From contig JAWZYV010011899.1 of assembly GCA_038373885.1 (NCBI GenBank), positions 150,159 through 214,158 of the forward strand: DNA of 64,000 bases, written 5' to 3'. The stretch comes from Cheiracanthium punctorium. Its lineage: Eukaryota > Arthropoda > Arachnida > Araneae > Cheiracanthiidae. The notes under the pieces were generated by a model. That model had not been told where the DNA came from and ran no database searches. It saw nothing but the letters and a program-made list of their open reading frames with translations. Both the position numbers and the translations under genes were made by a program. This document shows positions 42,452 through 53,647 of this stretch, piece after piece (within the stretch, counting starts at the first letter, position 1; each line of letters starts with the position of its first letter).

Positions 42452-45128
42452 ATGTCAGGCACATTGTCAAATTGCACATTTGGTGATATATTGCAGAATA
42501 AATGTCATGTAACCAGTTATTCACGGCAAACGGGATTTTTTAAATGGAATAGTTTTACAGAAGAGCAAAAAGAACTAATTGCACTGAGGTCTGACGTGCA
42601 AAGTGAGCAACTTAATAATAATACAACTATTTGTTTTCACCATGAAAAATTGTTGCTTTCATCATATGGTCAACTTCAAAGGTACTGTTGTAATCCATTT
42701 CAGTCTCATAGTAGACGCATCAAGAAGAGTTTGAGATCTGTGTCATCGGAATTTGCAAAAGAACACAGCAATCTTAAACTAGGGCAAAAGTTATGTCCCC
42801 ACTGTCGAACTCTAATAGCAGGAACTAAAGCATGCTACAATGAAACTATTTCAAAACCTGGGCATCTCGAGACTGAAAGTACACCTCAGGAACTTTCTGT
42901 ACCAGAAGGCACTGGAAGTTTCAATGAAACTATTTCAAAACCTGGGAATCTTGAGACTGAAAGTGCACCTCAGGAACTTTTTATACCAGAAGGCACTGAA
43001 AGTTTGAATATAAGTATCTTAAATCTTGGATGCACGCCTGTCAAGTTGCACGGGATTAATAAAAAACAACGTCAAAGTTATGGAAAAAGAAAATCAGCAG
43101 AGGCATGTTCACTATTGCAGAAGAAATTTGCAACAGAGCTAAATGTTCCTCTAGAGACTCTGGATCAATCAAACGAAAAGCAGTGTACTGACTGTAAAGA
43201 TTTAGACTGCCTCATTGAACTTTTGAAAGAAAAGTGTAAAATCTCATCTGGACAAGAGGTTTTGAAATTATTAACTCTTGTACCGAGTAGTTGGAGCTGT
43301 CAGAAGACCGCTTATGAATTTGGTGTCTCAACTTACATGGCCAATAAGGCTAGAAAGCTTAAAAAGGATCATGGTATTTTGGCAGAACCTGAAAAATTAA
43401 AACGAAAATCTATTTCCAATGAGGTAGCTGAAAAAGTAAGAAAGTTTTACGAAGATGATGAATTTTCCAGAATGTGTCCTGGAAAGAAAGAATTTGTTTC
43501 GGTAAGAGATTCTGAAACTGGCACAAGAATTCACATGCAAAAGCGACTACTTTTTGTAAATTTAAAGGAACTGCATTTAAAGGAACTTGGCTTTCCAAGA
43601 AAGGTATCCGCAACTAAAAATCGGTTTGTCAAAATTTTCTTCTTTACGACCACCTTGGTGTGTTACTGTCACTGCCCGCGGAGTTCATTCGGTATGTATT
43701 TGTGAGACTCATCAAAACTTGAAGCTACTGTCTGCAGCATTACCGACGAAAATGGAGTACAGAAGCCTCCTCTCCTTTATAGTATGCTCTGTTGACTCAA
43801 GAAATTGTATGCTCCACAGATGTGAGAATTGTCCTGGGTCTGAAGCCTTGGAGCAGTTTATTCTGGATACATTTAATGAAAATGACGTGGACCCTGATGA
43901 CAATATTGCCTATCAACAGTGGGTTCACAATGGACAATCTAAACTAGCGAATTTGACATCAACAGTTGAAGAATTTACGAAAGAGTTGTGTAACGCTGCA
44001 GATCAAGCAACAATACATCATTTCACTACGAAATCCCAATCATTGTATTTAAGAAATCTTAAAGAAAATATTGCAGCTGAAACAGAAGCAGTCCTTTTAC
44101 TCGACTTTTCGGAAAATTATTCTTTTGTTTGCCAAGATGCTCTTCAAGGTTTCCACTGGGACACAACGCAAGCTACACTTCACACTTTCGTACTTTATTT
44201 CAAAACTGAAATAGAGACAAGTTTGAAATGCTTAAGTATGTGTGTCATTAGTGATGAACGTGAACATATTACCTCTACAGTTCATTATTTTATAAAAGTA
44301 ATTATGCAATATATCAAAGAAGTATTGCCAGGTTTAAAACTCATACATTATTTTAGTGACGGTTCAAGTGCGCAGTATAAAAACTATAAAAACTTTGTTA
44401 ATTTGTGTTTACATGAGAACGATTTTAATATCCGGGCTGAATGGAACTTCTTCGCCACCTCACATGGAAAAAGTCCATGTGATGGGATTGGGGGCACTGT
44501 AAAGAGGCTTGCAGCTCGTGCAAGTTTGCAAGCCATACAGGATAACCACATTCTTACTCCTTTTGATTTATTTAATTGGGCAAATTCTAATATAAATGGT
44601 ATAAAGTTTTTTTTTGTGTCCCATGCTGATGTTAAGCAACATGCCAAAAGCTTGGAAATTCGTTTTCGGACTGCGAAAACAGTGCCTGGAACTCGCAGTC
44701 ATCACAGGCTTGTTCCAAGCAAGAATGGTGAGTTGACCCTATATCGATTATCGACAGATGATGAAAATACTGGGTTCAGGGTTAGTCTCACTGTGAATAA
44801 GAAACGTGCAACGAGTATAAATACTGATGACTTGCAACCAGGAGTTTATGTAGCTGCAGTATACGACGACAACTGGTTCATTGGCTGCATAAGTGAAAAA
44901 GATTCTTTTGAAACAGACCTACTTATAACTTTTATGCAGAGACATACAAAGACTAATGTGCTATTCTGGCCTTCTAGAGAGGATAGTTGTTTTGTTCCTT
45001 TTGAGCATGTGTTGTGTATACCAGCACCTTCATTGACAGGTAGCACTGGACGACATTATTCTCTTGACAGTGATACAATTAAAAAAATTACTGTCGCATT
45101 TCATATGTTCAAGTCAGCTATAAAATAG
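42452..45128 (+). pseudogene. DDE-type transposase-like protein of the Sola-like element, one frameshift
   Basis: The gene runs in one frame from 42452 (or an upstream ATG at 42425) to about 43640, then in the next frame to the TAG at 45126. One extra base near 43630-43640 (TCAAAATTTTCTTC) explains the switch, giving ~890 residues otherwise. Order: a Cys/His-containing N-terminus (CFHHEK, CCNPFQSH, CPHC), a 25-residue direct duplication (FNETISKPG..LETES.PQEL), a helix-turn-helix-like block (SCQKTAYEFGVSTYMANKARK), a CVTVTARGVHSVCICETHQN Cys cluster, and the likely catalytic Asp residues in LLLDFSENYSF (44103), YFSDGSSAQYKN (44358) and SPCDGIGGTVKR (44481). The C-terminal VYVAAVYDDNWFIGCI resembles a small chromo/Tudor-like fold. 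It looks recently inactivated. Confidence 0.75.
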
Positions 45129-46139
45129 TTTTTTCTGTTTGTAAAATAGCTTTTATTCTTCTTATTTTGTCGTATTTCCATTTCTGTTTAATAAGCTTAG
45201 TTCAACATATTATTTATCGTATACAATTTCTTAAGAAGAGAAACATGTCTGTACATCACTTATATAATTTTAAATTAAAATCAGATATGGATGCAATATT
45301 CAGGTATATTCGCAACTAAAAATTATGTTTTGGATGTGTGTTGTGTATAATAATTATCATCAATATCATTACTGTTAAAATTATTTCTACAGTTTTTCTC
45401 CTTTTCCACAACCTCAACTAAGTACTTCTTAGCTACTGCAGCTAGTACTACGTTAAACATAGGCTAGCTATACTAGTGTTATATTTATTTTATTATTTAT
45501 TCATTTAATTATTACCATTTTTATTCTTTTTATTTATTCATTTAATTATTACTTTTTATTTATTCCTTTCCTTTCCATACTTCCAAAGTATTATTAATAT
45601 ATCTTTTTTTTTTTTCTCACACTCCATGGCATTACTTGTCTATTGATGGCATTAAGTCTTCTCTGATGGCAACATGCACTAATACTGCCTCCATTACTGA
45701 GCTTTGATCTTCTTGTCGGTCCACTTCCTCGTTGTTTATTTCTAATAGCTTCGGTCGCGCCCCCAAGTTACAAAAGGACCCTAATTTTGGTCAGGTAACT
45801 TGCAGAAACCTAGCTATTATTGTTTTTTTTTCGATTAAATTGAAATGTGTGTGCGGTGGCGCCTGATGATAGAGCACACCATTTCAATATCAATATCCAT
45901 TCCATTTTCCGTCTATTTGCGGTTACATGTGATTAGGCTTAAAAAGCCCACCAGTTCTAATTTGGCGCTTTATATCCAATTTATCCACTCTTTCATTGCC
46001 TTAAAAGGCTATATTTAAACACTTATCCGGTATAAGCTCGTTAATTGGCACCATGTGCTATCTACTTTTCTATTTTTTTATATTTTTTTCACTTTATCAA
46101 TGGATTATCTTGGGATTTCGCTTTACGTACGTAAGCTAT

Positions 46140-46192
<53 letters not shown>
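45129..46192. other. Sola-like element interior, no gene; (TA)n run before the LTR
   Basis: This is non-coding DNA between the transposase stop and the gypsy element. A direct duplication of TTTTTATTTATTCATTTAATTATTAC-like sequence lies near 45495-45560, and a ~50-bp (TA)n run at 46139-46190 abuts the LTR. A C/T-rich block (GGTCGCGCCCCCAAG) near 45755 is of unknown origin. Confidence 0.5.
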
Positions 46193-46195
<3 letters not shown>

Positions 46196-46460
46196 AGGAA
46201 GCTGAAGGCTGATTACAGTTAAATAAATAAACAAACTAATAAAAAAAAACTTTTTAATCATCAAATAAGCCCTTTTGGCTAAACAGCACTTATGCTATAC
46301 ACACACTCAAAATCTATAGAACAACCCAATCTTTATATTTTCACGTAGTTAATAAATTTTTTGCGTGCAACTTTTTGCTATGCATTTTAAGATAATGAAA
46401 TGTCTTGTTGTAAATAAAACCAGTTAGTTTATTGGAGTCAGTGACTAACCTGATCCCACA
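46193..46460 (-). repeat. 3' LTR of the gypsy element
   Basis: It begins TGTAGGAAGCTG and ends GATCCCACA on the + strand, so on the element strand it starts TGTGGGATC and ends in CTTCCTACA. An AATAAAC signal lies in the first part on the element strand (GAGTCCAATAAACTAAC read in reverse). Confidence 0.93.
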
Positions 46461-46505
46461 GATCGGCTGTCCTGACAGTTCTGTCGTCCTCGACTGAAAC
46501 TTAAG

Positions 46506-47054
46506 TCATTTTCCCCAAGACTTCATATACTCGGCGGCACTGGATGTTTTATTTGGACCTTCGTGATTTCCTACCTTTTCTACTTCGTAGCGATCGTTTG
46601 GCTTTACAACCGATACTCTATAAGGTCCGTGATAATTTTCTTTCAGCTTTAAGCCTGTACCGAATTGGGTTCTTTTGATTGCTACTATATCACCAACTTT
46701 ATACTTCTTTGATTCTTTTCTACACTTATTAAATTGTTTCTTATTTTCTTCTTGAATTTTCATGATGTTTTTCCTCGCTTCTTCTCTCATATCTTCTCGT
46801 TCTTTCATCATGTAGTTCATATATTCATCTTCTAATATCTCTTTAATTCTCAAGTCATTCTTATCTTTCATTTTAATTCCTATCAATAATTCAAAAGGAG
46901 TGAATTTCGTACTTCTTGTGGTAGAACTATTGATGATTCTCTGTACGTCGGCTACGTACTTGTACCACTTTGAACTGTCTTCTTTAGAAAGTTTTGACAG
47001 AACTGGAATCAAAATGGCATGCGTTCTTTCGACCTGTCCGTTCCCTCTAGGCAA
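46506..47054 (-). pseudogene. Integrase C-terminal part of the gypsy element
   Basis: The frame starts in the conserved block PRGNGQVERTH, which holds the catalytic Glu of the integrase DDE triad. It continues through the post-catalytic helices (WYKYVADVQRIINSS) and ends in the GPF/Y-like module (HGPYRVSVVKPNDRYEVEKVG). It is separated from the preceding integrase part by a small deletion that removes the second catalytic Asp surroundings. Confidence 0.88.
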
Positions 47055-47163
47055 TCCGGTCGTTATCTTTATGTGTTCGATACTTTGCTCTGCAAAATAT
47101 TCTTCAAATTCTTTGGATATGAATGCAGTCTGATATTATTCTTGAAGGATTGCCGAACACTAC

Positions 47164-47754
47164 TTATTGTAGTTTCAGTTTGTCTATGACTTCTTTGGCT
47201 GATGTAGACTTAACAGGATAAAACCACGTAAACTTCGTGAAAGCATCTGTTACTGTGAAAATATACTGATATCTTTTGTCTGTAGATAGCAATGGGCCAA
47301 TGTGATCAATATGGTAGGTGCTTAAGGGCAAGTTTTCTTTTGGAATTGGATTCAAAAATCCTTCGGTTTTACCGCGTTTTCTATTGTGTAAAATGCAGTC
47401 AATACAGTTTGCTATTACCGTCTCGACTTGTTTTCTCAATTTTGGAATATAGAACTCTTGCTTTACTAATTCTTCTGTTTTGGAGACAGCAAAGTGACCT
47501 CTGTTATGCATCTTTTTAATGATTTCATTTTGCGTTTCTTCAGGTACTACTAGCAACTCTCTTCCTTTTTCCCACTTGTATAATGCATTATTCTTAAGGA
47601 AGTAACCGTTTTCTTCTCCCTTGTCGACTAAGGTTTTTATTGTTTTTATATGTTCATCCTGCTCTTGTGAAGTGATAATTCGGGCTGTTACCCCATCTAA
47701 AGATCTAGTGATGATTAGAACAGTGTTTCGACTCAGTGCATCCACATGTTTCAT
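47164..47754 (-). pseudogene. RNase H tail and N-terminal integrase of the gypsy element
   Basis: KHVDALSRN is the end of RNase H. HNRGHFAVSK..CIDC is the H2C2 integrase zinc-binding module. HIDHIGPL and FTVTDAFTKFTWFYPV mark the start of the catalytic core with the first Asp. The frame stops at KLKLQ* where the family continues. After that stop, sequence up to RIISD is visible, followed by a deletion of several bases and a frame change. Confidence 0.88.
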
Positions 47755-47785
47755 TCGATCTGCTGTTCGATGGTCGATTTCATAA

Positions 47786-48139
47786 TCAGTCTTCTAGGAA
47801 TAAAACCCATCTGGCAACTCTTGCCGCTAACTCCTTTTTGTTCAACGTTTTCTGAAATGCCTGACAATCAGTAATGATCTTGAATTTTGAACCTAACAGA
47901 TAGTTTCTGAATTTTTTTAGGGCTTCGATTATTGCGAGTACCTCTAATTCATAACTGCAATACTTTTCTTGTTGAGGAGTAGTTTTCTTACTCATATATT
48001 GTATAGAATGAAATTTTTCATCATCTCCTCTCTGTAGTAATACAGCACCAAAACCATGGCTGCTTGCGTCAGTGTGCAATTCTAATGGAGATCCTTGTTT
48101 GAACAAATGTAATACTGGCTTTTGGGACATTTCTTTCAA
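47786..48139 (-). pseudogene. RNase H domain of the gypsy element
   Basis: LHTDASSHGFGAVLLQR, KYCSYELEVLAIIEALKKFR and KIITDCQAFQKTL carry the RNase H acidic residues. It is split from the reverse transcriptase by an in-frame TAA near 48159 (GPE*EEAF) and from the next block by a 2-nt deletion after FLED. Confidence 0.9.
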
Positions 48140-48157
48140 TTTGTTAAATGCTTCTTC

Positions 48158-48817
48158 TTATTCAGGACCAAACTTAAATGTGGAGCCTTTTCGTAGTAGA
48201 TCACTCAATGGTCTGGCTATTTGGGCATATTTGGGTATAAACTTGCGAAAATATCCACTTAACCCTAGAAATGACTGAACTTGCTTAATGGATTTAGGTT
48301 GAGGAAACCTTTGAACGGCTAATGACTTATTGGGTGAAGGTTGTATCGTTCCGTCTTCAACGACATAACCGAGAAATTCAACTTTTCTTTTCAAAAACTG
48401 ACACTTTTTAAAATTGATGTCCAACCCGTATTCAGAGGCAACAGTCAGCACTCTCTTTAACTTTTCAATTCCTTCCTCTTCATCTTGGGATGGAATGATT
48501 ATATCATCCATGTAAATAACAATAGTATTATCACGCAGGAACTCCCTGAAAACTCTATTTATGAATCGTTGAAATTGACTTGGTGATGTGCTTAACCCGA
48601 AAGGACATTTTAAAAATTCATATTCCCCATTATGTGTAACAAATGCAGTATATTTTCTGATCTTCTCATCTATTTCGACGTGAAAAAATCCGTTTTTCAG
48701 ATCTAAAGTTGTAAAAGCTTTCGCCTTCTCCAAGTGATCTAATACGTCTTCGATTAATGGTAAAGGGAAACGGTCTTTAACGATCTTCCGATTTAATTTT
48801 CGATAATCTACACACAA
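48158..48817 (-). pseudogene. Reverse transcriptase of the gypsy element
   Basis: The frame covers the palm and thumb: CVDYRKLNRKIVKDRFPLP, TLDLKNGFFHVEID, FGLSTSPSQFQRFIN, the catalytic YMDD (codons at 48503-48514) and FLGLSGYFRKFIPKYA. It joins the upstream gag-protease frame only through a single-base difference in a 10-A run (+ strand T run at 48833-48842), which would restore one continuous pol frame if it were 9 or 12 long. This could be a real mutation or a homopolymer sequencing error. Confidence 0.92.
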
Positions 48818-50970
48818 CCTATACGAGTTATCTTTTTTTTTTTACATAACACCACTGGTGCAGCATAATCAGAATAACTAGGTCTAATTATCCCATCCAT
48901 TAACCATTCATGAATTTGATCTTCTATTATTTTCTGTTCTTTCAAAGGAAATCTTCGTGGACGCTCGCTCACAGGTATATCGTCAGTTAAAATTATGCTC
49001 ATCTTCAGTTCAGCAGTCTTCGTTTTTCTTGGTTTGTAATCTGCATTCAACTTCCTGATTTCTTCTTTACAATCTAACTTAATCAAATGACTCAAATCTA
49101 TTTCTTCAGAGCTTACAGCTTCGGATAGATTAATCAAAAAATTATTTTCTGGTAACCCTTCATTTTCAAATTCTTTCCCCTTGCTCTCAAGGAAAACTTG
49201 ATTCTCATTTAATACCTTGTTTACACTACTCTCGTGATTTATATAAGATGTTTTTATACAAGTATTTTCGCTTGAATCCGTTTTATTAGGCGAATATTGA
49301 TGCGTCAACAGTTCATTTATTTGGAAAGTGTATTTATCGTCAATATTCTGAATTCTAGGCGATTCCTTATATCCAGTTACGAATTCTTTTACTACTTTAA
49401 TGTAGCCGATCCAAACATTTTCGCGCTTGTCTAATACCTTTAATCCATTTTCATCGATAGATAAATTTAATTTGTTGATTACGTCGACTCCTAAAACAAT
49501 TTCATGCGCGAGATCTTTCATAACGTAAGCATTAGCAGAAATTGTAATATTATCGATACACAATTTCGTTGTAAAATAACCTAATGGTTGTACTACTTCT
49601 TTGGCGATACCTGATATTTTTACATCATCAGAAAATAGTTTTGGAGAGCCAATTTTTATATAAGTTTCGTAATTCACAAGGTTCAATTCGCTTCCAGTAT
49701 CGATCAAACATCTTGCATTCTTGCCGTTAATTTGAATATCTTTTTCCAACCTATTGGAATTTGAGATATAGAAGTTAGCTTCCTTTTTGGTGTGTGAAGT
49801 GGATACTTGGTTGAAATTTTTATTTTGTCGAGAATCATGGCGGGAAATTTGGCAATCATTTTTTCTATTTAAACATTGAGAAGCAACATGGCTGTAGAGA
49901 TTACAGGCGAAGAACTTAATTTTTGATCTGTCCCTATTTTTTATCGCACAGTCAACATTTGAATTATTCGCGTCATTTGAATACCTGGATTTATTATTAT
50001 TTTGGACACGATTAAAATACTTTTCATTATCCGATTCCTTCATGTAGGATCTTTTATTAGTCATTTCAAAATTATTTGAACTTCGATTACCCTTCCTGAA
50101 ACTACGCCTTGCGGCTTCATAATCATCTAGCTTGTTTACTAACACATCAACTTTTTTAATACTTGGGAGGTCATCAATGAAATGTTCTTTAATGTCATAC
50201 GGCAAACTCTGTTTTATGCGATCCGCTATAATTAATTCCTTCAGATTTTCAAAATCGCCAACCTCCATACCGTGAATCCACTCATCGAAATACTTACGAA
50301 GCTCGAAAGCAAAATCTCGCCAATTGACGGACTGTTGTTTCTTGTGAGAGATAAACTTCTGCCGAAATTCTTCTGCCGTTAACTTAAAACGCTTTAAAAT
50401 AAGATTTTTCACGTGATCGTAATCCTCTGCTAAGGGATCCGATTCTCTCGATATTATATTTACGAATTCTAATGGTAACAAACTTAATAAATGCATTACC
50501 CAATCATTTTTAGGTATGTCTAATCGGCCGATTTGTTTTTCGAATAGTGCTAGATAAATACTAATATCTCCCGATACGTCGAATCGCGTCATAATACTTT
50601 GCGGAGTTTGTTTTCTATTCTCATTATTAGACTCAAGCGGATTTTCTTTTGTGGTTTCTCGTCTACAAGTAATTTCTAACCGTCGTAACTCAAATTCTCT
50701 TTCTTCCCTCTCTCTTGCGATTGCTATTTCTCTTTCTTCCCTCTCTCTTGCGATTGCTATTTCTCTTTCTTCCCTCTCTCTTGCGATTGCCATTTCTCTT
50801 TCTTCTCTTATGACCTCAAGGCGAGATTTGACAAAATCTTCATCAAAATCCTCAGAGTCTTTAATTAACTTTAAAAGCGCAGGTACTTTTATATTTGGCA
50901 AAACATTGATACCTAACTCTTCGCATAATGATAACAAATCACATTTCTTATCTTTCGTTAAGCAAGACAT
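48818..50970 (-). CDS. Gag-protease polyprotein with start of reverse transcriptase, gypsy element
   Basis: The ATG at 50970 opens ~715 codons. Residues 1-50 are an N-terminal helix. Residues 51-95 are a charged coiled coil made of a 12-residue unit (EREEREIAIARE..) repeated about four times. A gag core follows. Near residues 352-365 a CCHC-like knuckle reads ACNLYSHVASQC, where the first Cys of C-x2-C is Phe. The aspartic protease motif is CLIDTGSELN (Asp at residue 424), with VLGVDVINKLNL later. The frame then runs into the reverse-transcriptase N-terminus (PLKEQKIIEDQIHEWLMDGII, then SDYAAPVVLCKK) before the A-run frameshift. This is the longest intact frame in the window. Confidence 0.88.
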
Positions 50971-51097
50971 ATTTTCTTAATAAACTTCTTCCTTTAAGAT
51001 ATATTAAAATTTCTACTTACAGTTCCTTGGATTACTCAATGGTTGAAATGCTGCAATAACATTACTCAACGTTAGTCCGTAAATCAATCCCGGTAAA

Positions 51098-51106
51098 GAG
51101 CCCCCA
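51098..51106 (-). other. Primer-binding site of the gypsy element
   Basis: Two bases inside the 5' LTR the element strand reads TGGGGGCTC. This starts with TGG, as expected for pairing to the CCA end of a priming tRNA. The identity of the tRNA is not assigned. Confidence 0.55.
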
Positions 51107-51108
51107 TT

Positions 51109-51375
51109 TGTAGGAAGCTGAAGGCTGATTACAGTTAAATAAATAAACAAACTAATAAAAAAAACTTTTTAATCATCAAATAAGCCCTTTTGGCTAAACA
51201 GCACTTATGCTATACACACACTCAAAATCTATAGAACAACCCAATCTTTATATTTTCACGTAGTTAATAAATTTTTTGCGTGCTACTTTTTGCTATGCAT
51301 TTTAAGATAATGAAATGTCTTGTTTTAAATAAAACCAGTGAGTTTATTGGAGTCAGTGACTAACCTGATCCCACA
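51109..51375 (-). repeat. 5' LTR of the gypsy element
   Basis: It matches 46193-46460 almost base for base. Visible differences are an A-run of 7 against 9 after ACTAATA, GTGCTACTT against GTGCAACTT, TTGTTTTAAAT against TTGTTGTAAAT, and CAGTGAG against CAGTTAG. It has the same TG..CA ends. Confidence 0.93.
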
Positions 51376-51469
51376 TATATACCGGAAAGTTCTGTCCGTT
51401 TCCTCTTCCTCGTCTTTCCTCTACCGGAAAGTTCTGTCCGTTTTTTACATATATGTCGAAGAAATAAAT

Positions 51470-52151
51470 TTTAAACACGCATTTTTTAGTGTTTGTTTGT
51501 TTTACGTTTTCCGATACAAGCACTTTGATATATTTTCTAGTTTTTGCAAATGCCTGGATTAGTAGTTAAACTTCTGATATCAATTTAAAAGACATAGGAA
51601 AATTGACTAACGCTTCTGAATTTTCTCATCTTACGTATAAATGCTGCATATGAAAATCCTCATATATAGGTACATACATACAATTTTTTTTCTCTGCTCC
51701 TGAGCAGAAAGCCAAGATGAAAATTTTTTGGGATGTAGGATTATTCCATCTTAACAACATATAAAAATTTAAAACATGTGTCTGTGATCAGACATGCCGA
51801 AAAAAATTCATGATGTTTTTTAGCAAATGCAGTGCTCATGCATAAACTATAGAAGATACGCAAATTTCGATAACATTTTTGCAATCAGCGTAAAAAGTTA
51901 CTCCTAGAAACAAATTTTCACTTCAGTAACTTTTACAGGTAAGGAGTTATTTAAGGAATTGAGAAAAAAATTGGCGCATCTTGCAGAAAACTTAAAAATT
52001 TGCATAATTAATTTCTCGGTAATTAATTATCGTAGAACCTTCAAAATTGAGATTTGTTGATGTCTTAGCCTATAAATCCTCTATATAAAATTTGAGAAAA
52101 ATCAGAGTTGGTGTGGTGAACTGCACTGTTTGATCTGACGTGGAATGACCC
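51470..52151 (-). repeat. Right terminal inverted repeat of the Sola-like element
   Basis: This is the reverse complement of the left arm, with the same order of blocks read backwards and the same CTGCTCAGGAGCAG-type palindrome (here CTGCTCCTGAGCAG). A small direct duplication TACCGGAAAGTTCTGTCCGTTT lies just before it at 51380-51445. Confidence 0.88.
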
Positions 52152-52502
52152 TCCCCTATAATATTAATAAGGCTCATTGCCAGAAGAAAAGTTCAAACAT
52201 CCATGTGTACCAATTTTCATCAAAATCCCTTGAACGGTATTTTCATAGCACGCGGTTAAACGGAATATAATTCGACGTTCTGCAGCGCCATCTAGCGGCA
52301 CGTTAGAGCTAAACGGATAATGTAAACGTAATCTACGTCCTCAAATATCTATATGTACTAATTTTCATCAAACACGGTTGAACGGTATTTTCATAGCAAG
52401 CGGTCCAACGGAATAGAATTCGACGCTCTGCAGCGCCACCTAGCGGAAAATTATGGGAAAATGAATTGTGTAAAAATATTCTCCGTGTTCAAATATACAT
52501 AC

Positions 52503-53433
52503 TGTTACGAATCTTCGGGGCAACCCGCTCCTCTGGGGCTTAAAATGGTTTAAAATTCGTATTCTACGCTTCAAATAGATAAATTTTGCTTTTTGTCGCA
52601 TCAAAATCGGCCAATTAGAACCAGAGATACGGAGGTTTCGCTTTCCCATATGTTTTTCTATGGGGCTTCTAGAAATCTCGAGAAATATTAGTCCTAGGGC
52701 TTCGATCTCTTCACATTTGAGGACTTATTTTTGGCGCCAAATTTGGCAATATTTCGCCAAAAGTCGTCAAGCTTGGCGACTTTTTGGTCGTTTGGCGCGA
52801 TTTTCCCAATGAGGCCTGGAAGTTGTTTTACCTGCATTAAAAACGCATAATAACCTAACATTTCTCTTCTATGACGTAATCAGAAGTCCCGCTTTATCTG
52901 GAATCTTCGAGGAATATACTTTTCTAGAAACTGCTCGCAGCTTCTGCCTACTCTATAAATTCCACCAGCGCGCTGCCCCGACAGTTCAGTACGAGTTGAA
53001 CGCTCAATGTGTGAAGAGCTGTCAGTGAGAGTACGCTTGCTTTGTGAATTCATAGTGCTATAGAAGCCGTGTTTTAGCTTGCTTTACGAAGCTGTTTTCA
53101 AAGTGCTGTGTGTAAATTCCTCATTGCTGTGTCTTAAGGGATTGTGTACGATATCTCTTGAATATTTTCACTGAATTTTTGCCTGTGAAAGTGACCTATT
53201 TTGTGTGAGAAATACAGCATTTGTGAGAGCTTCTGATCTAAGAGAACTGTTAAAAGCACATTACAGTTTAATTGTGCTTGTTGTACAGCTGATTGTTCCA
53301 CGAAGTTCTAGAAGCAATAAAGTTATATTAATATTATATAAAGTTATATTATATACTTTTTTACCAGCACGTTCTACACCAACTGGACTTTAGAACGACG
53401 AACCCCGGAAACAAGAAGAGTAGTTTCGTAACA
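52503..53433 (+). mobile_element. Solo LTR, ATAC target duplication
   Basis: A 931-bp insert begins TGTTACGAATCTTCGGGG and ends GTAGTTTCGTAACA, with ATAC duplicated on both sides (52499-52502, 53434-53437). A TATA box (CTCTATAAATTCC near 52951) lies upstream of a candidate start region (GACAGTTCAGTACG), and an AATAAA (GAAGCAATAAAGTT near 53313) lies downstream. This gives the usual U3-R-U5 logic. No internal coding sequence accompanies it, so it is a recombined solo LTR of a gypsy-like element. The small frame at 53205-53393 is not a gene. Confidence 0.88.
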
Positions 53434-53647
53434 ATACGTACCAATTTTCGTCAAGATAGGTCAAATGGTATTTTCATAGCAAGCGGTTGAATAGAATTCG
53501 ACATTCTGAAGCGCCACCTAGCGGAGAGCTAGAGGTAAATGGATAGCATAAAAGCCTTCTCCGTGACAAAACACTGAGGCGTACCAAATTTCATGGTGAT
53601 CAGTCCAACGGTTTTGGAGTTTTTCAAAGTCATACACACATACATAC

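Larger units (their letters stand above)
46193..51375 (-). mobile_element. Ty3/gypsy LTR retrotransposon, 5.2 kb, near-complete but inactive
   Basis: The element lies on the minus strand between two ~267-bp LTRs, with the order gag, protease, reverse transcriptase, RNase H, integrase. This is the Ty3/gypsy order. The only differences visible between the LTRs are a few substitutions and an A-run length change, so insertion is recent. The coding region has been hit by an A-run frameshift, an in-frame stop, two small deletions and a stop in the integrase region. The flanks (TATT left, TATA right) do not give a clean duplication, probably because the left flank is an unstable (TA)n run. Confidence 0.93.
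41464..52151 (+). mobile_element. 10.7-kb DNA transposon with ~690-bp inverted repeats, Sola-like
   Basis: The ends are GGGTCATTCCACGTCAAATC and, inverted, GATCTGACGTGGAATGACCC. TCCC is duplicated on both sides (41460-41463, 52152-52155). The inverted repeats run from 41464 to ~42140 and from ~51470 to 52151 with high identity. Between them lie a DDE-type protein gene and a later gypsy insertion, without which the element is ~5.5 kb. A 4-bp duplication and this protein type fit the Sola superfamily best. That assignment is from memory of family traits and needs a profile search. Confidence 0.75.

Noticed and set aside
46139..46190. Target-site duplication of the gypsy element
   Set aside because: The left flank is a long (TA)n run and the right flank is TATATACC; the match TATT/TATA is not informative.
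50651..50980. 109-residue plus-strand frame rich in Ser/Leu/Ala repeats
   Set aside because: It is the antisense shadow of the gag coiled-coil repeat.
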